From an uncultured Anaerolineae bacterium (GTDB lineage: Bacteria; Chloroflexota; Anaerolineae; Anaerolineales; Villigracilaceae): a stretch of DNA of 64,000 nucleotides. Under the pieces are notes generated by a model, which worked only from the letters and a program-made list of their open reading frames with translations, ran no database searches and was not told the DNA's origin. Position 1 is the first letter of the stretch; each line of letters opens with the position of its first letter. Made by a program: the position numbers and the translations under genes. The DNA lies in NCBI GenBank assembly GCA_903854805.1, contig CAINXK010000013.1:16411-80410 (forward strand), read 5' to 3'. This document shows, one piece after another, positions 43,524 to 53,030 of the stretch.

Positions 43524-43886
43524 TCACCGGTCATTTTCAGTATTCATCGATTCAATCACACCCTTTATTTCACCTGTTGCCCCACACCAGGGACAGGTAA
43601 GCAAACGGCCTTCGCCATCCCAGCAGGCTATCTTACCGCAGCCACACTTGAAGAAACCAGGTGCATGGCAATGTGGGCAGCCCGGATAATGCGCGGCATC
43701 AATCGCAAATGAACCCCGAATTTCGGTGCGATCATAGCCCTCTTTAACAGCTTTGTTTTCCGGAATGGAGAAAGCCCAATCAGCAATCCACTGAGCTTTA
43801 GATTTTTCCTCAATCCGAATCCCAAAAGATTTTCTTGAACCACGGCACCGGGCAATCGAAACGATAACTTTTGGCAGCTCTTGCAT
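43524..43886 (-). CDS. Stand-alone TerY_C zinc-ribbon protein
   Basis: 120 residues from the ATG at 43886, with AGAAGA upstream. Eight Cys occur in the last 65 residues: CPHC, CGCG with its preceding KC, an IACWD site and CPWCG. This is the pattern of the TerY C-terminal metal-binding domain, which is usually fused to the VWA protein. Here it is on its own chain, with an extra N-terminal beta domain (VSIARCRGSRKSFGIRIEEK). It probably binds one or two zinc ions and acts as a partner of the VWA protein encoded upstream. Confidence 0.82.
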   Translation of the reverse strand: MQELPKVIVSIARCRGSRKSFGIRIEEKSKAQWIADWAFSIPENKAVKEGYDRTEIRGSFAIDAAHYPGCPHCHAPGFFKCGCGKIACWDGEGRLLTCPWCGATGEIKGVIESMNTENDR

Positions 43887-44002
43887 ACTTATCTTCTCTT
43901 TTTTACTTTGCTGATAGTTGGATTGGGAGACCAAGAAACTTGAGCCAATCCTGAAAAACCTGTTTGGTGCACCTCAAAATTGACAACAGGCCAGATAGCC
44001 AT

Positions 44003-44920
44003 TTAATGCGCACCAAGATCAAGGGCATCCTGGCGATAAATTATTCCAAGCGTAATATCATCACCGCTACCCGATTGCGATGCTTCATTCAACCAATCTG
44101 GTATGGCCCGTCTCACAGATTCGGGGGTATCCTGACGCAGCATTTCCAAAACATCTGTCCCAACTTTTAAAAAGCTTTCATCATCACGAAATGAATTTGA
44201 ATATCCATCGGTAGACAACAAAATTAGTGCTGGAGGCGTGGAGATGATGGGTAAAAGGCTCGTACGAAAATCCTGCCATGGGGATTTATCGGACAATGAG
44301 GTGGTTTCGTTCGCAATCAGCCGTTCATCTTTCGGCAAAGGCCGGCCGACTTCGCCAGCATCAGACACAACCAGTATGTCGCCATCGCCAAGCTGTAAAA
44401 TTGCGAGAAAAGTCTCTGTTACAAAAACGGCAAGAAGGGTTGCCCCGTAAGCCAGGTAATTGTTGTCTTCCACCTTTATTCGAGCCGATGAACCTTCTTT
44501 TTCTCCCAGGCCGATTAATTCTTCGCTCGTAAATGGATTATCCCGAATATGCCGATCCACAGATCTTCGCCAGTTTTGGACAAGGTCGCGGGGCAGGCGT
44601 TCCTCAAAAAGATGTTTCACAATGGATAGATCTGAGAGCGAAATATCCGAAGACAGGAATTGCTTGATGACATCCTTGGCGCTTTTTGTGGCAAACTGGG
44701 CGCCTAAATTACTTCTAAAACATTTAGAACTGCCATGACCGTCCGAAAGCGTCATAATTATCGGTAGGCCAAATGCCTTCGCAGATCTAGGAGACCAATC
44801 TATTCCGTCCTGATTTACCAGGCCATTCCGCATGTGGGCTGCCCCGCGAACAGAATCGCCCAGGGCGTGCCAGATGTAACCCGGGGTACTACCTGACATA
44901 AAATCACTTTTACCAGACAT
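44003..44920 (-). CDS. PP2C-type protein phosphatase of the TerY triad
   Basis: 305 residues. The N-terminal part has VNQDGIDW and TLSDGHGSSKCF, the metal-binding Asp/Gly motifs of PP2C, and GDGDILV and STDGYSNS give the later Asp residues. It should remove phosphates from Ser/Thr, opposing the kinase in the cluster. Its start overlaps the VWA gene by 11 bases, so they are translated together. The C-terminus shows the acidic DDITLG strand with the last metal ligand. Confidence 0.9.
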   Translation of the reverse strand: MSGKSDFMSGSTPGYIWHALGDSVRGAAHMRNGLVNQDGIDWSPRSAKAFGLPIIMTLSDGHGSSKCFRSNLGAQFATKSAKDVIKQFLSSDISLSDLSIVKHLFEERLPRDLVQNWRRSVDRHIRDNPFTSEELIGLGEKEGSSARIKVEDNNYLAYGATLLAVFVTETFLAILQLGDGDILVVSDAGEVGRPLPKDERLIANETTSLSDKSPWQDFRTSLLPIISTPPALILLSTDGYSNSFRDDESFLKVGTDVLEMLRQDTPESVRRAIPDWLNEASQSGSGDDITLGIIYRQDALDLGAH

Positions 44921-45605
44921 CAGTAGCCGATGACGCTGTTACATCTGGCGGAGTTGGTATGGGAACATTGTTGGTCATGACCGTTGCATCAGCACTCTGG
45001 CTAGCTGGTGATGATGCAGACTGAAGAACAGCGGTTGAGACCCATTTAATGTACTTGACCAGGGTTTCGGAGTTGTTTGCCTGCAGCGGCTTGATCTCTG
45101 AATTACCAATAAACTTTTGAAGGACATCGGTATCGGCATCTTCACCAATCGCGATGGAAATTCGAACCGCTTTTTTGCCCCACTGCAAACTCATCAGGTC
45201 CTTGAGCCCCGCATCAAAATTATCAGTTGGCTGCCCATCTGAAATCAGGACAAGAACCGGGGGCAAACCACGATCAGAAAGCAGCTTGAGCTGTTCGGCC
45301 ACCATTGAGAGCGCCTTGCCCATATCGGTCACGCCGTCCGCAGTCAGATCCTGCCATTTAAAATCGGCCGCCTTAACTGGTTGAGAGATAGTCCATTGGG
45401 CGCCATTTGAAAACTTGATTGCGCGCACCAGCACGTCTGCATTCGGATTTTCATCCGCAATTTTTTGCATATCAGGTATTGCATTTTGAATAGCGTAATT
45501 TAAGGACTGAACCTTGCCATCCACGGCCATTGAACCCGAACAATCGCATATCCAGATAAAATGTAATGGGCGTGTCGCTAATTCTCCACCAGGTCTATTG
45601 GGCAT
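44910..45605 (-). CDS. TerY-type VWA protein
   Basis: 231 residues with GAGGAG 5 bases before the ATG. A VWA domain (about 12-195) has the MIDAS DCSGS and Thr in DGVTDMGKA, and Asp in LISDGQPTDN. The C-terminal tail is a short, Ser/Pro-rich stretch without the zinc ribbon that normally follows in TerY; that domain is encoded separately downstream. TerY proteins occur with kinase and PP2C genes in tellurite/stress and defence-linked islands. It is the first gene of the minus-strand cluster. Confidence 0.9.
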   Translation of the reverse strand: MPNRPGGELATRPLHFIWICDCSGSMAVDGKVQSLNYAIQNAIPDMQKIADENPNADVLVRAIKFSNGAQWTISQPVKAADFKWQDLTADGVTDMGKALSMVAEQLKLLSDRGLPPVLVLISDGQPTDNFDAGLKDLMSLQWGKKAVRISIAIGEDADTDVLQKFIGNSEIKPLQANNSETLVKYIKWVSTAVLQSASSPASQSADATVMTNNVPIPTPPDVTASSATDVW

Positions 45606-46080
45606 GTTTACTCCTCGTTTCGTTGATTTTGGTTAAATCAGAGATAGATTTCCATAAAAGCAAGCTTGAAATTCGTTTTTACGAGTGGATACTCAACCTT
45701 GCCAGACACCATGATGAGTATTCCCTGGTTTCCGCCAGACCAAAACGATAATTTCAGAGAGACGGGTGGATCTCATAAAAATTCTGGCCCCAAATCTCGG
45801 CTGATTTTTCTTTTTGTCAAGCAAATTCCATGTAACTGATTTATACTTGAACACTGCAGCACAACAATTGTAGAAAGTCGAGCCGTTGGGAATTGGTCAT
45901 AAACCAAACAAATAATCCAATTTACATAGTTTACTACTGTTTCAATTTTACATATTAATCGAAAACCTGCAAATAAATGAAAACGGGGATAGTCACTTTC
46001 CGGGCAGTAATTCTTAGCGGATTCAATCCCAGACAGCGGACGTTTCGTGTTTCAGGTTTCACATAGGGTAAAATAACTTC
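45606..46080. other. Divergent intergenic region
   Basis: 475 bases without a supported gene, between the TerY-type cluster and recG. TAAAAT at 46069-46074 ends 6 bases before the recG ATG and is a plausible -10 for a leaderless transcript; I see no good -35. Confidence 0.45.
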
Positions 46081-48624
46081 ATGCAATCATCTCTCGAAAA
46101 ACTAAGAAAATTTTTTCGCCTCGAAGCCGAGAATAAGTACGCCAACACTGCCGTCATCGGCGGTCTGGCGAAGATATTGGATTTCTGGGAAGCCGAAGCC
46201 CGTAATGAAGGCCTGTCCGAAGAGCTCGTCCAACTTGTAGCAACACGCCTGCGAGATTACCAACGTTTAACGCCAACATCTCGTGCCGATACGCTCAAGG
46301 GTGTTTGGAAGCGCATTCAAGGCCAGATCCCGGATGCGGGCCTGCCGACCCCGGTGTATGCAGATGACCAACTAAAGCAGCTACCAGAAAAATCTGTGGA
46401 ACCGCCTTTACATGAAGAAAGACCTTCTGCACCCAGGCCGCAGCAGCCTCAATCCCAATCCCAGGCACAACCAAAACCTCAGCCGGCGCGAACCGAGCGC
46501 AAACCGGTTCCATCGCGAGCATCATCCTACCCCGGTGCGCAAACATCCCAAACGCCAGTGGCATTGAACGCCAGCCTGACCGTATTGCAAGGGGTTGGAC
46601 CCAAAAATGCCACTTCACTCGAAAAACTGGGCATGTTTACCCTGGGCGATATGCTCTATTACTTTCCACGCCGCTACGACGATTACAGTCAGCTCAAACC
46701 AATCCGTTCGCTGGTTTACGGTGAAGTGGTAACGGTAATTGGTCAAATCCAGACCGTCATTAGCCGACCAATTCGTGGTGGCAAGATGCAGATTGTTGAA
46801 GCTGTCATCAGCGATGGAACTGGTGGACTGCGCATCAGCTGGTTTAACCAGCCCTGGCTTATGAACCGCTTGAGTGAAGGAATGAATATCGCGGTAGCAG
46901 GTAAAATTGAACAATATCTGGGCCGGCTGGTGTTAAACAGCCCGGACTGGGAACCCATTGAAACTGAGCACCTGCACACCAACCGTATTGTGCCCATCTA
47001 TCCATTGACCGCCAATGTCACTCAAAAATGGCTGCGTCAGCTGATGGATCAGGTGATCAAGTTCTGGTCGCCCCGGGTGGCAGATCCGCTCCCCGAATCG
47101 GTAAAACAAGCCGCGGGTCTGAACAGTTTGGGCGAATCGATTCACCAGGCTCACTTTCCAGATTCGCAAGAATCGCTAAAAGCATCGCGCGAACGCCTCG
47201 CCTTTGACGAAATTTTCTACCTGCAAATGGGCGTCCTGCGCCAAAAGCGTGATTGGCAAGCTGTTGTCGGTCGAATTTTTGATGTACCAGAAGATTGGCT
47301 AAGCGAACGAATTTCTGCGCTACCTTTTACATTGACTGGAGCGCAGAAAAAGACTGTAGATGACATTTGTGTGGACGTTGGTTCTGGTCGCCCAATGAAC
47401 CGGCTGATTCAGGGTGATGTTGGTTCCGGAAAGACCGTTGTAGCGGCGATGGCAGCCTTGATGATTGTGCGAAGTGGTGCCCAGGCAGCCATCATGGCAC
47501 CGACTTCGATTTTGGCCGAACAACATCTCAAGAGCTTTAGCCGGCTGATGACAGGGGAAGGTCTTCTGGCAGAAAACCAGATCCGCCTATTAACCGGCGA
47601 TACAAATACATCAGAGCGCGCAGCCATCCAGGATGGCCTCGCATCAGGCGATGTGAAGGTATTAATTGGAACCCATGCGTTGATCGAAGATCCAATAACA
47701 TTTAAGGATCTACAGCTGACCGTGATTGACGAACAGCACCGCTTTGGTGTCGATCAACGCGCCGCATTGCGCAGCAAAGGCACCAATCCACACCTGCTGG
47801 TTATGACAGCCACCCCCATTCCGCGATCTCTGGCGCTGACCCTCTATGGTGATTTGGACATTTCGGTAATGGATGAGATGCCCGCCGGGCGCGAACCCGT
47901 TTCAACACATATATTGCGGCCCCAAGAGCGCGAGCGCGGCTATTCGCTGATTAAAGGCCAGATTGAGATTGGTAGGCAAGCATTCATCGTCTACCCCCTG
48001 ATCGAGGAAAGCGAAAAGTTGGAAACGCTCAAAGCAGCCGTGGATGACCACGAACGCCTCTCAAAAGAGATATTCCCAACTCTCAAATTGGGATTGCTGC
48101 ATGGCAAAATGAAGCCAGATGAAAAGGACCAAATCATGGCTGATTTTCGAGACCAAAAATATGACATTCTGGTCTCGACAACCGTCATAGAAGTCGGTGT
48201 GGATGTTCCCAACGCAACCGTAATGCTGATCGAAGGCGCAAATCGGTTTGGCCTGGCACAGCTGCACCAACTGCGTGGACGAGTTGGCCGCGGTGGTGGA
48301 GAATCCTTCTGCTTGCTGATCCCCGACCAGGCAGATGGAGCCGAGAATGAACGACTGCAAGCCATGACCGAAACCAATGATGGTTTCAAACTGGCCGAAC
48401 TTGACCTCAAACAGCGTGGCCCCGGAGAATTTCTTGGCACGCGCCAATCCGGGAATGCTACCACCTTGAAAATGGCATCGCTCACCGATGTGACCCTGAT
48501 CGAGAAAGCTCGCGTCCATGCCAAGAAAATGTTTGAAATCGACGCAGAACTGAAAGCCCCCGAACATGCCCTGCTGGCCGAAGCCTTGGATCGTTTTTGG
48601 GGTCACAAAGGCGACATGAGCTAG
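46081..48624 (+). CDS. recG: ATP-dependent DNA helicase RecG
   Basis: 847 residues. An N-terminal extension of about 160 residues (a helical part then a Pro/Gln-rich linker) comes before the wedge domain (LQGVGPKNATSLEKLGMFT..), which has an OB fold. The helicase core shows GDVGSGKT at about 445 and DEQH at 550-553, then TATPIPRSLAL and QLRGRVGRG. RecG remodels stalled forks and Holliday junctions. Extensions of this kind also occur in Thermotoga and other Chloroflexota RecG proteins, so I think the ATG at 46081 is right. Confidence 0.95.
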   Translation: MQSSLEKLRKFFRLEAENKYANTAVIGGLAKILDFWEAEARNEGLSEELVQLVATRLRDYQRLTPTSRADTLKGVWKRIQGQIPDAGLPTPVYADDQLKQLPEKSVEPPLHEERPSAPRPQQPQSQSQAQPKPQPARTERKPVPSRASSYPGAQTSQTPVALNASLTVLQGVGPKNATSLEKLGMFTLGDMLYYFPRRYDDYSQLKPIRSLVYGEVVTVIGQIQTVISRPIRGGKMQIVEAVISDGTGGLRISWFNQPWLMNRLSEGMNIAVAGKIEQYLGRLVLNSPDWEPIETEHLHTNRIVPIYPLTANVTQKWLRQLMDQVIKFWSPRVADPLPESVKQAAGLNSLGESIHQAHFPDSQESLKASRERLAFDEIFYLQMGVLRQKRDWQAVVGRIFDVPEDWLSERISALPFTLTGAQKKTVDDICVDVGSGRPMNRLIQGDVGSGKTVVAAMAALMIVRSGAQAAIMAPTSILAEQHLKSFSRLMTGEGLLAENQIRLLTGDTNTSERAAIQDGLASGDVKVLIGTHALIEDPITFKDLQLTVIDEQHRFGVDQRAALRSKGTNPHLLVMTATPIPRSLALTLYGDLDISVMDEMPAGREPVSTHILRPQERERGYSLIKGQIEIGRQAFIVYPLIEESEKLETLKAAVDDHERLSKEIFPTLKLGLLHGKMKPDEKDQIMADFRDQKYDILVSTTVIEVGVDVPNATVMLIEGANRFGLAQLHQLRGRVGRGGGESFCLLIPDQADGAENERLQAMTETNDGFKLAELDLKQRGPGEFLGTRQSGNATTLKMASLTDVTLIEKARVHAKKMFEIDAELKAPEHALLAEALDRFWGHKGDMS

Positions 48625-48700
48625 TTTATTATGGTATCGGGTTAGTCCATGACACCCCGGTTAGCCGCAAGAAAATATGCAGGCAGGAGAATAATCACAA

Positions 48701-49219
48701 ATGGTCCGAGCCATGTTCCCCGGCACATTCGACCCAATCCACTATGGTCACATGGACATAGCCGAACGTGCTGCGAGGTTGTTTGATGAAGTTGTAATCG
48801 CCGTTTACGACAAACCGCTCAAATCACTTTTATTTTCGCCAGAAGAACGCATAAGCCTGGTTCAGCAGTCTTTTATCAACCATCCAAAAATCCGCATTAC
48901 CGGCTATAGTGGTTTAACTGTCAATATGGCGCACGATAATAATGCCCAGGTAATTGTCCGTGGATTGCGCGTTTTTTCCGATTTCGAGTTTGAGTTTCGC
49001 ATGGCACTTGCCAATCACCGCCTGGCAAAAGATGTCGAAACCATCGCATTTATCACCAACGAAGAGCACACCTTTATCTCGTCCACGACGGTCCGGGAGA
49101 TTGCCATGCTCGACGGCGATATTTCAAGCATGGTGCCGCCGCATGTGGAAGCTGCACTCAAACATAAAGTACTCGGAATGAGTGACAGTCAGCGCCCGGC
49201 AAACGCATTGCGAGATTAA
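48701..49219 (+). CDS. coaD: Phosphopantetheine adenylyltransferase
   Basis: 172 residues with AGGAGA 12 bases before the ATG. It begins MVRAMFPGTFDPIHYGH, which holds the HxGH nucleotidyl-transfer motif, and ends its core with HTFISSTTVREIA. The enzyme makes dephospho-CoA from 4-phosphopantetheine and ATP, the fourth step of CoA synthesis. recG lies 76 bases upstream and may share its transcript. Confidence 0.96.
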   Translation: MVRAMFPGTFDPIHYGHMDIAERAARLFDEVVIAVYDKPLKSLLFSPEERISLVQQSFINHPKIRITGYSGLTVNMAHDNNAQVIVRGLRVFSDFEFEFRMALANHRLAKDVETIAFITNEEHTFISSTTVREIAMLDGDISSMVPPHVEAALKHKVLGMSDSQRPANALRD

Positions 49220-49308
49220 TTTTGAATAGTTGTTATATAATTGTTATTATATATATGTTCATTTCAGATGAAAATATACCATCTGTTCTGTAGGGAACGG
49301 AGGAGCCC

Positions 49309-49815
49309 ATGGATATCCTGCATCTTGTAGACCGCATAGAAGAACTCTTCAATGAAAGCCGCGCCGTGCCGTTCACCCGCAACGTAGTTGTGGATGAGGA
49401 TAAAATGCTGGACATTATTGACCAGATGCGCGTCACCATTCCCGAAGAAGTCAAAAAAGCCCAACAGATTGTTGCGCAGAAAGACCGCATCGTTGCCCAG
49501 GCCCAGGAAGAAGCCAGCCGGATTGTGGCACTTGCCAAGGAAAAGGCCGAGCAAATTGTGGAACGTGAGGCCATCGTAAAAAGTGCTCAAACCCGTGGCG
49601 CGCAGATTGTTGCCCAGTCCCGTGAAGACGCCGCCACGACCCGCCATGATGCAGATGATTATGTCGTCGACTCATTACAAACCCTGGAAGAGGAAGTCAC
49701 CAAACTGCTCACACAGGTACGTAACGGCATCCGCAAAATAGAAGAAGACCGCCTGCATGGGTCAGCCCTTACAACACCAGAAGCCCGAGAATCGGTACAG
49801 GCAAAAAATAACTAA
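49309..49815 (+). CDS. Coiled-coil protein, possible cell-division or ATP-synthase-b-like
   Basis: 168 residues with CGGAGGAG before the ATG. After a short domain (1-35) the protein is a long helix rich in Ala, Glu, Gln, Lys and Arg (about 40-135; VKKAQQIVAQKDRIVAQAQE and following), as in DivIVA-like or ATP-synthase subunit b proteins. There is no membrane helix, so b subunit is unlikely. Homologues following coaD are common in Chloroflexota as far as I recall. A good terminator follows. Confidence 0.7.
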   Translation: MDILHLVDRIEELFNESRAVPFTRNVVVDEDKMLDIIDQMRVTIPEEVKKAQQIVAQKDRIVAQAQEEASRIVALAKEKAEQIVEREAIVKSAQTRGAQIVAQSREDAATTRHDADDYVVDSLQTLEEEVTKLLTQVRNGIRKIEEDRLHGSALTTPEARESVQAKNN

Positions 49816-49846
49816 AAAAAGTCCCCGTGCAGGGGACTTTTTTTAC
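49814..49846 (+). terminator. Rho-independent terminator
   Basis: A 13-bp stem, with the core GTCCCC / GGGGAC and A/T tails (49814-49826 and 49832-49844), has a 5-base loop and ends in seven T. Confidence 0.92.
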
Positions 49847-49891
49847 ATGATCGAACGTGGATATTGGTATTCTTTGTCAGGATAAATCTTA

Positions 49892-50785
49892 TCAGGCTGG
49901 GTACACATCCGCATAAACGAAGGTTGGCGAGCCGGTAACATCCGTCAAAACACGAAATAGCCCACCCGAGGCAGGAAATGCAGCCAGATCTGCCGAATCC
50001 AAACCTTTTCGCGCAGTTGTAATAAATAACTGATCCAGCCTTGGACCGCCGAATACACATGAAGTGACATTTTTGGCAGGGATGGCAATTTTCTCCACCA
50101 GGGCACCATTCTTCGGATTCCAGACCGAAAGGGCCGCGCCGCCCCATAGGGCGACCCACAGGTAACCATTAGAGTCTGACGTCATTCCATCCGGCCAGCC
50201 CATTTCTGCAGGAACGCTTACTACAGCACGAGGGTTCGCGATATCTCCGCTTGCGAGATCGTAATCGTAGGCCATCACCTGGCGCGTGGGGGTATCGATA
50301 AAATACATGATTGTCCGATCAGGACTCCAGGTCAGACCATTCGAGATACCGATACCCGAGAGCAGGGTCTGAAGCGTACCATCAGACGCCAGAGAATAAA
50401 GTGAGCCGCTGGCATCCACCTCAGCATTATCCATCGACCCAACCAGAAAGCGCCCATCAGGACCACATTTGCCATCATTAAAACGGTTGCCCGGCAAGTG
50501 ACTCTCGGGGTACATAATATTAGTTATGTGAGAATTCGTAGGGTCAAGTATTGCCAGGCTGTTCTGTAGCCCCAGGATCAGCCTACCGCTGCGCGTGGGA
50601 GCTGCGCAGCCAAGCGGCTGGCCTACATCGATAATTTGATCCTGGCGACTGCCTGGATCAAAACAATGCAAATGGCCGGCAATTATATCGACCCAATACA
50701 GCTGCTGCCGGGCGGCATCCCAGGTGGGACCTTCGCCAAGAAAAGCCTGAGTATCAAGAATTAATTCAGGAGCAGAAAGGCGCAT
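49892..50785 (-). CDS. SMP-30/gluconolactonase-like protein
   Basis: 297 residues of a six-blade beta-propeller. The metal ligands of the family are present: Glu18 (FLGEGPTWD), Asn in GNRFNDGKC, Asn in ISNGLTW and Asp in WPDGMTSD. Members hydrolyse lactones such as gluconolactone in sugar-acid pathways. The gene stands alone and converges on the coiled-coil gene across a terminator. Confidence 0.93.
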   Translation of the reverse strand: MRLSAPELILDTQAFLGEGPTWDAARQQLYWVDIIAGHLHCFDPGSRQDQIIDVGQPLGCAAPTRSGRLILGLQNSLAILDPTNSHITNIMYPESHLPGNRFNDGKCGPDGRFLVGSMDNAEVDASGSLYSLASDGTLQTLLSGIGISNGLTWSPDRTIMYFIDTPTRQVMAYDYDLASGDIANPRAVVSVPAEMGWPDGMTSDSNGYLWVALWGGAALSVWNPKNGALVEKIAIPAKNVTSCVFGGPRLDQLFITTARKGLDSADLAAFPASGGLFRVLTDVTGSPTFVYADVYPA

Positions 50786-50970
50786 AGCTGGTTACCATTC
50801 TTTATGAGAAGTAGAATACTGAACAAAGTATACAACTAAAGGTACGGCACTGGCTATTGGTAACCTGATTCAATTAAAAGGTTCTTTTAGAATCTCCGTG
50901 GTACCCAAAAAATATGGGGGTAGGTTGAGGTGGTAAAATATTGGAAAATCTTGATGAGACGAGTAGATCC

Positions 50971-51145
50971 ATGACAAAACTACAAGTATCCATTCCTTTA
51001 GATTTAGCAGATTAAATCTCGCGAATCAGATTAAAGTGAGTGTGGCAAAGAGTCAGATCGCCAGGCCTTGATTACTTTGGTTGATGGCAAAGGTACGCAT
51101 TACCTCCTCTGCCGAACCTTGACCATCTACAAAATTGGAGATTAA
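50971..51145 (+). pseudogene. Possible remnant of a small gene
   Basis: An ATG at 50971 gives MTKLQVSIPLDLAD and then a stop. In a different frame the bases up to 51145 read RQALITLVDGKGTHYLLCRT and end in a stop codon that touches the next gene's start. The two pieces look like parts of one protein broken by indels, but I cannot identify it. Confidence 0.25.
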
Positions 51146-51146
51146 C

Positions 51147-52583
51147 ATGCATCGTCCACAAGATGTTGCCCCCACTTATACGGAAATCATGACGGGAATT
51201 CTGGACTCCACTACGGGCCCGATCCCAGTCAAGGAATTTTCCGAACTAGTCCTGGCTCAGCGCCCAAGCACGGCCAAAGATCCAAAGCAGGCGATTCGAA
51301 ACCAACTCCGACAGGAAAATGGACATCTGCTGGTTTTTCTGGATGATGAGACTATTTTGCCAACACGCCTGGCATTGCAGGGCGCGCGCTTTCGTATCCA
51401 GATTGATCACGGAGCTATTAACACCGGGTTGATTGAAATTGATAATCTCCTGTCTTCCTATCTACCCAAGCAGTTCCCAATCGAGAAGGTTTGCTTTTTT
51501 GACACAGAACAACAACCTATTGAGTTTAAGACGAAATCGGTTACCCAAAAGGTGAAATCCATCTTGGGAACCTATAACATTTCAGTATTATATGCAAACC
51601 TTGGCGGCTGGCTGCGTAAACAAAAGGCGTATCTCAAAGATTACATAATATTTACAGTGGTGGATTGGCAAAATGGTGTTTTCCAACTTGAACGCGAACA
51701 ATACGCCAAGCGTCAGGTTGTCTTATTGGAGCAGCAAAACCAGTTGCTGGCTAACATGTTCTATGAATTGCTGGAGAATGCGGCGAAAGAGGAACTTTAC
51801 ACTTACGTTGCCGTTCCAACAGTTTACGCCCGCCTGCCAGAGAAAAGCGCTTATCCACCCGATCATTGGGTGATCGCGTTAAAGGGTGATAAACGCATGA
51901 GCGTTAACGATTGGAGTATTCGCTACAGCGAACACCGGTTGTCTCCGTTGGAAAAACTGGCCAAGGATATTACCGGTGAATCGAGAAGAATGCCCAACCG
52001 CCCCATTCAAAAGGAGCAGGCCGGTCAAGTCTACCGCTTCAAGGCCGAGCTCAAACACAACCCGAAAATATGGCGAGAGGTTGAAATCTTAGGTAAGCAA
52101 TCACTTGCAGAACTGAGCACGACCCTGGTAAACGCCTTCAAACATGACTCGGACCACATGAGCGGTTTTTGGAAACTTGTTCCACGCAAAGCCACAAGCC
52201 GCGGTGTAACGCGATACCGCGAAGTGGAATTGGGAAATATAAACCCTTTTGGAGAAGGGGATGGCTCTGATGTGAAAATTGCCGGGCTTGAACTTTCCGT
52301 AGATGCCAAACTCAAATTTGTCTTTGACTTTGGCGATTGGATCGAACACATTTTGACACTCATTGCCATCGAGCCCCCACTAACAAGTACGCAATACCCG
52401 CGCGAGATTGCCCGCAATCAGCCAAAACATATCTACTGTGTCGAATGCGCGGATAAAGCTAAAAAAACGGTGGCAAAATGGATTTGCGTGACCTGCACTA
52501 ATGAACAGCAAAAGAAATTGGCGTTCTGCCAAAAATGCGGCGCAAATCATGAAGATCATTATTTGGAAGAAATAATGTATTAA
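51147..52583 (+). CDS. pRiA4b ORF-3-like protein with C-terminal zinc finger
   Basis: 478 residues from the ATG at 51147, with GGAG 6 bases upstream. Residues about 1-280 contain a domain I do not recognise. About 285-420 match the plasmid pRiA4b ORF-3 family (YRFKAELKHNPKIWREVEIL, KLKFVFDFGDWIEHIL), which is common on mobile or accessory DNA and has no firm function. The C-terminus has zinc-binding Cys: CVEC, CVTC and CQKCG with a His pair. Such fusions may be nucleic-acid-binding. It sits in an accessory-like part of the window with a decayed gene upstream. Confidence 0.8.
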   Translation: MHRPQDVAPTYTEIMTGILDSTTGPIPVKEFSELVLAQRPSTAKDPKQAIRNQLRQENGHLLVFLDDETILPTRLALQGARFRIQIDHGAINTGLIEIDNLLSSYLPKQFPIEKVCFFDTEQQPIEFKTKSVTQKVKSILGTYNISVLYANLGGWLRKQKAYLKDYIIFTVVDWQNGVFQLEREQYAKRQVVLLEQQNQLLANMFYELLENAAKEELYTYVAVPTVYARLPEKSAYPPDHWVIALKGDKRMSVNDWSIRYSEHRLSPLEKLAKDITGESRRMPNRPIQKEQAGQVYRFKAELKHNPKIWREVEILGKQSLAELSTTLVNAFKHDSDHMSGFWKLVPRKATSRGVTRYREVELGNINPFGEGDGSDVKIAGLELSVDAKLKFVFDFGDWIEHILTLIAIEPPLTSTQYPREIARNQPKHIYCVECADKAKKTVAKWICVTCTNEQQKKLAFCQKCGANHEDHYLEEIMY

Positions 52584-52727
52584 AGAGCATGCTTGACCAT
52601 ATCCACCTACACCGCCACCGCCATCTCGAACCCCAACATCGCAGTGGCTATGTTGGTACAAGGGATTGTCAATTACGGTGTCAACAAGACTTGTTATCCC
52701 CGAACATAGTGATACTCAGGGGTAGGA

Positions 52728-52774
52728 TTACAAACAATTACGCTCCCAAAAATTGGGAGCGTAATTGTTTGTAA
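52728..52774. repeat. Perfect 22-bp inverted repeat
   Basis: Arms 52728-52749 and 52753-52774 (starting TTACAAACAATTACG) are exact reverse complements around AAA. It resembles a terminator stem but has only a five-A run (52773-52777) on the plus strand and no T run. Confidence 0.75.
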
Positions 52775-53019
52775 AAATGCCGGTATTTGCGTAATGCTGA
52801 CAATGACAGCACTCTTATTGCATTTGGCGCGGTGCTTTGGTATATGGGAATTGACCCGATTCGCATAACCTGGTGAGCAAATCGTTAATTCAGGGTAGGG
52901 TGATCGTAGCATTGAATTATTCCCTTTCAGCTTATGTCCAACCCGGGCCATGATTGCAATGTCAGTTCCTGCCAACTACTGGCTGTTTTTATATTAGGTC
53001 TTTTTTATCTGATATAGAC

Positions 53020-53025
53020 TATAAT
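53020..53025 (+). promoter_or_regulatory. -10 box of MalT-like gene 1
   Basis: TAGAC-TATAAT-AA lies 5 bases before the ATG; the same block precedes the second MalT-like gene. No Shine-Dalgarno is present. Confidence 0.6.
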
Positions 53026-53030
53026 AAATT

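Larger units (their letters stand above)
52584..53030. other. Intergenic region with palindrome and decayed coding trace
   Basis: Near 52600-52710 one frame reads NPNIAVAMLVQGIVNYGVNK before a stop, which looks like the end of a dead gene. A large palindrome (52728-52774) follows, then an AT-rich promoter region. Confidence 0.4.

Noticed and set aside
51147..52583. Plasmid or insertion-sequence origin of the ORF-3-like gene
   Set aside because: The family name comes from a plasmid, but I see no terminal repeats, transposase or replication gene here.
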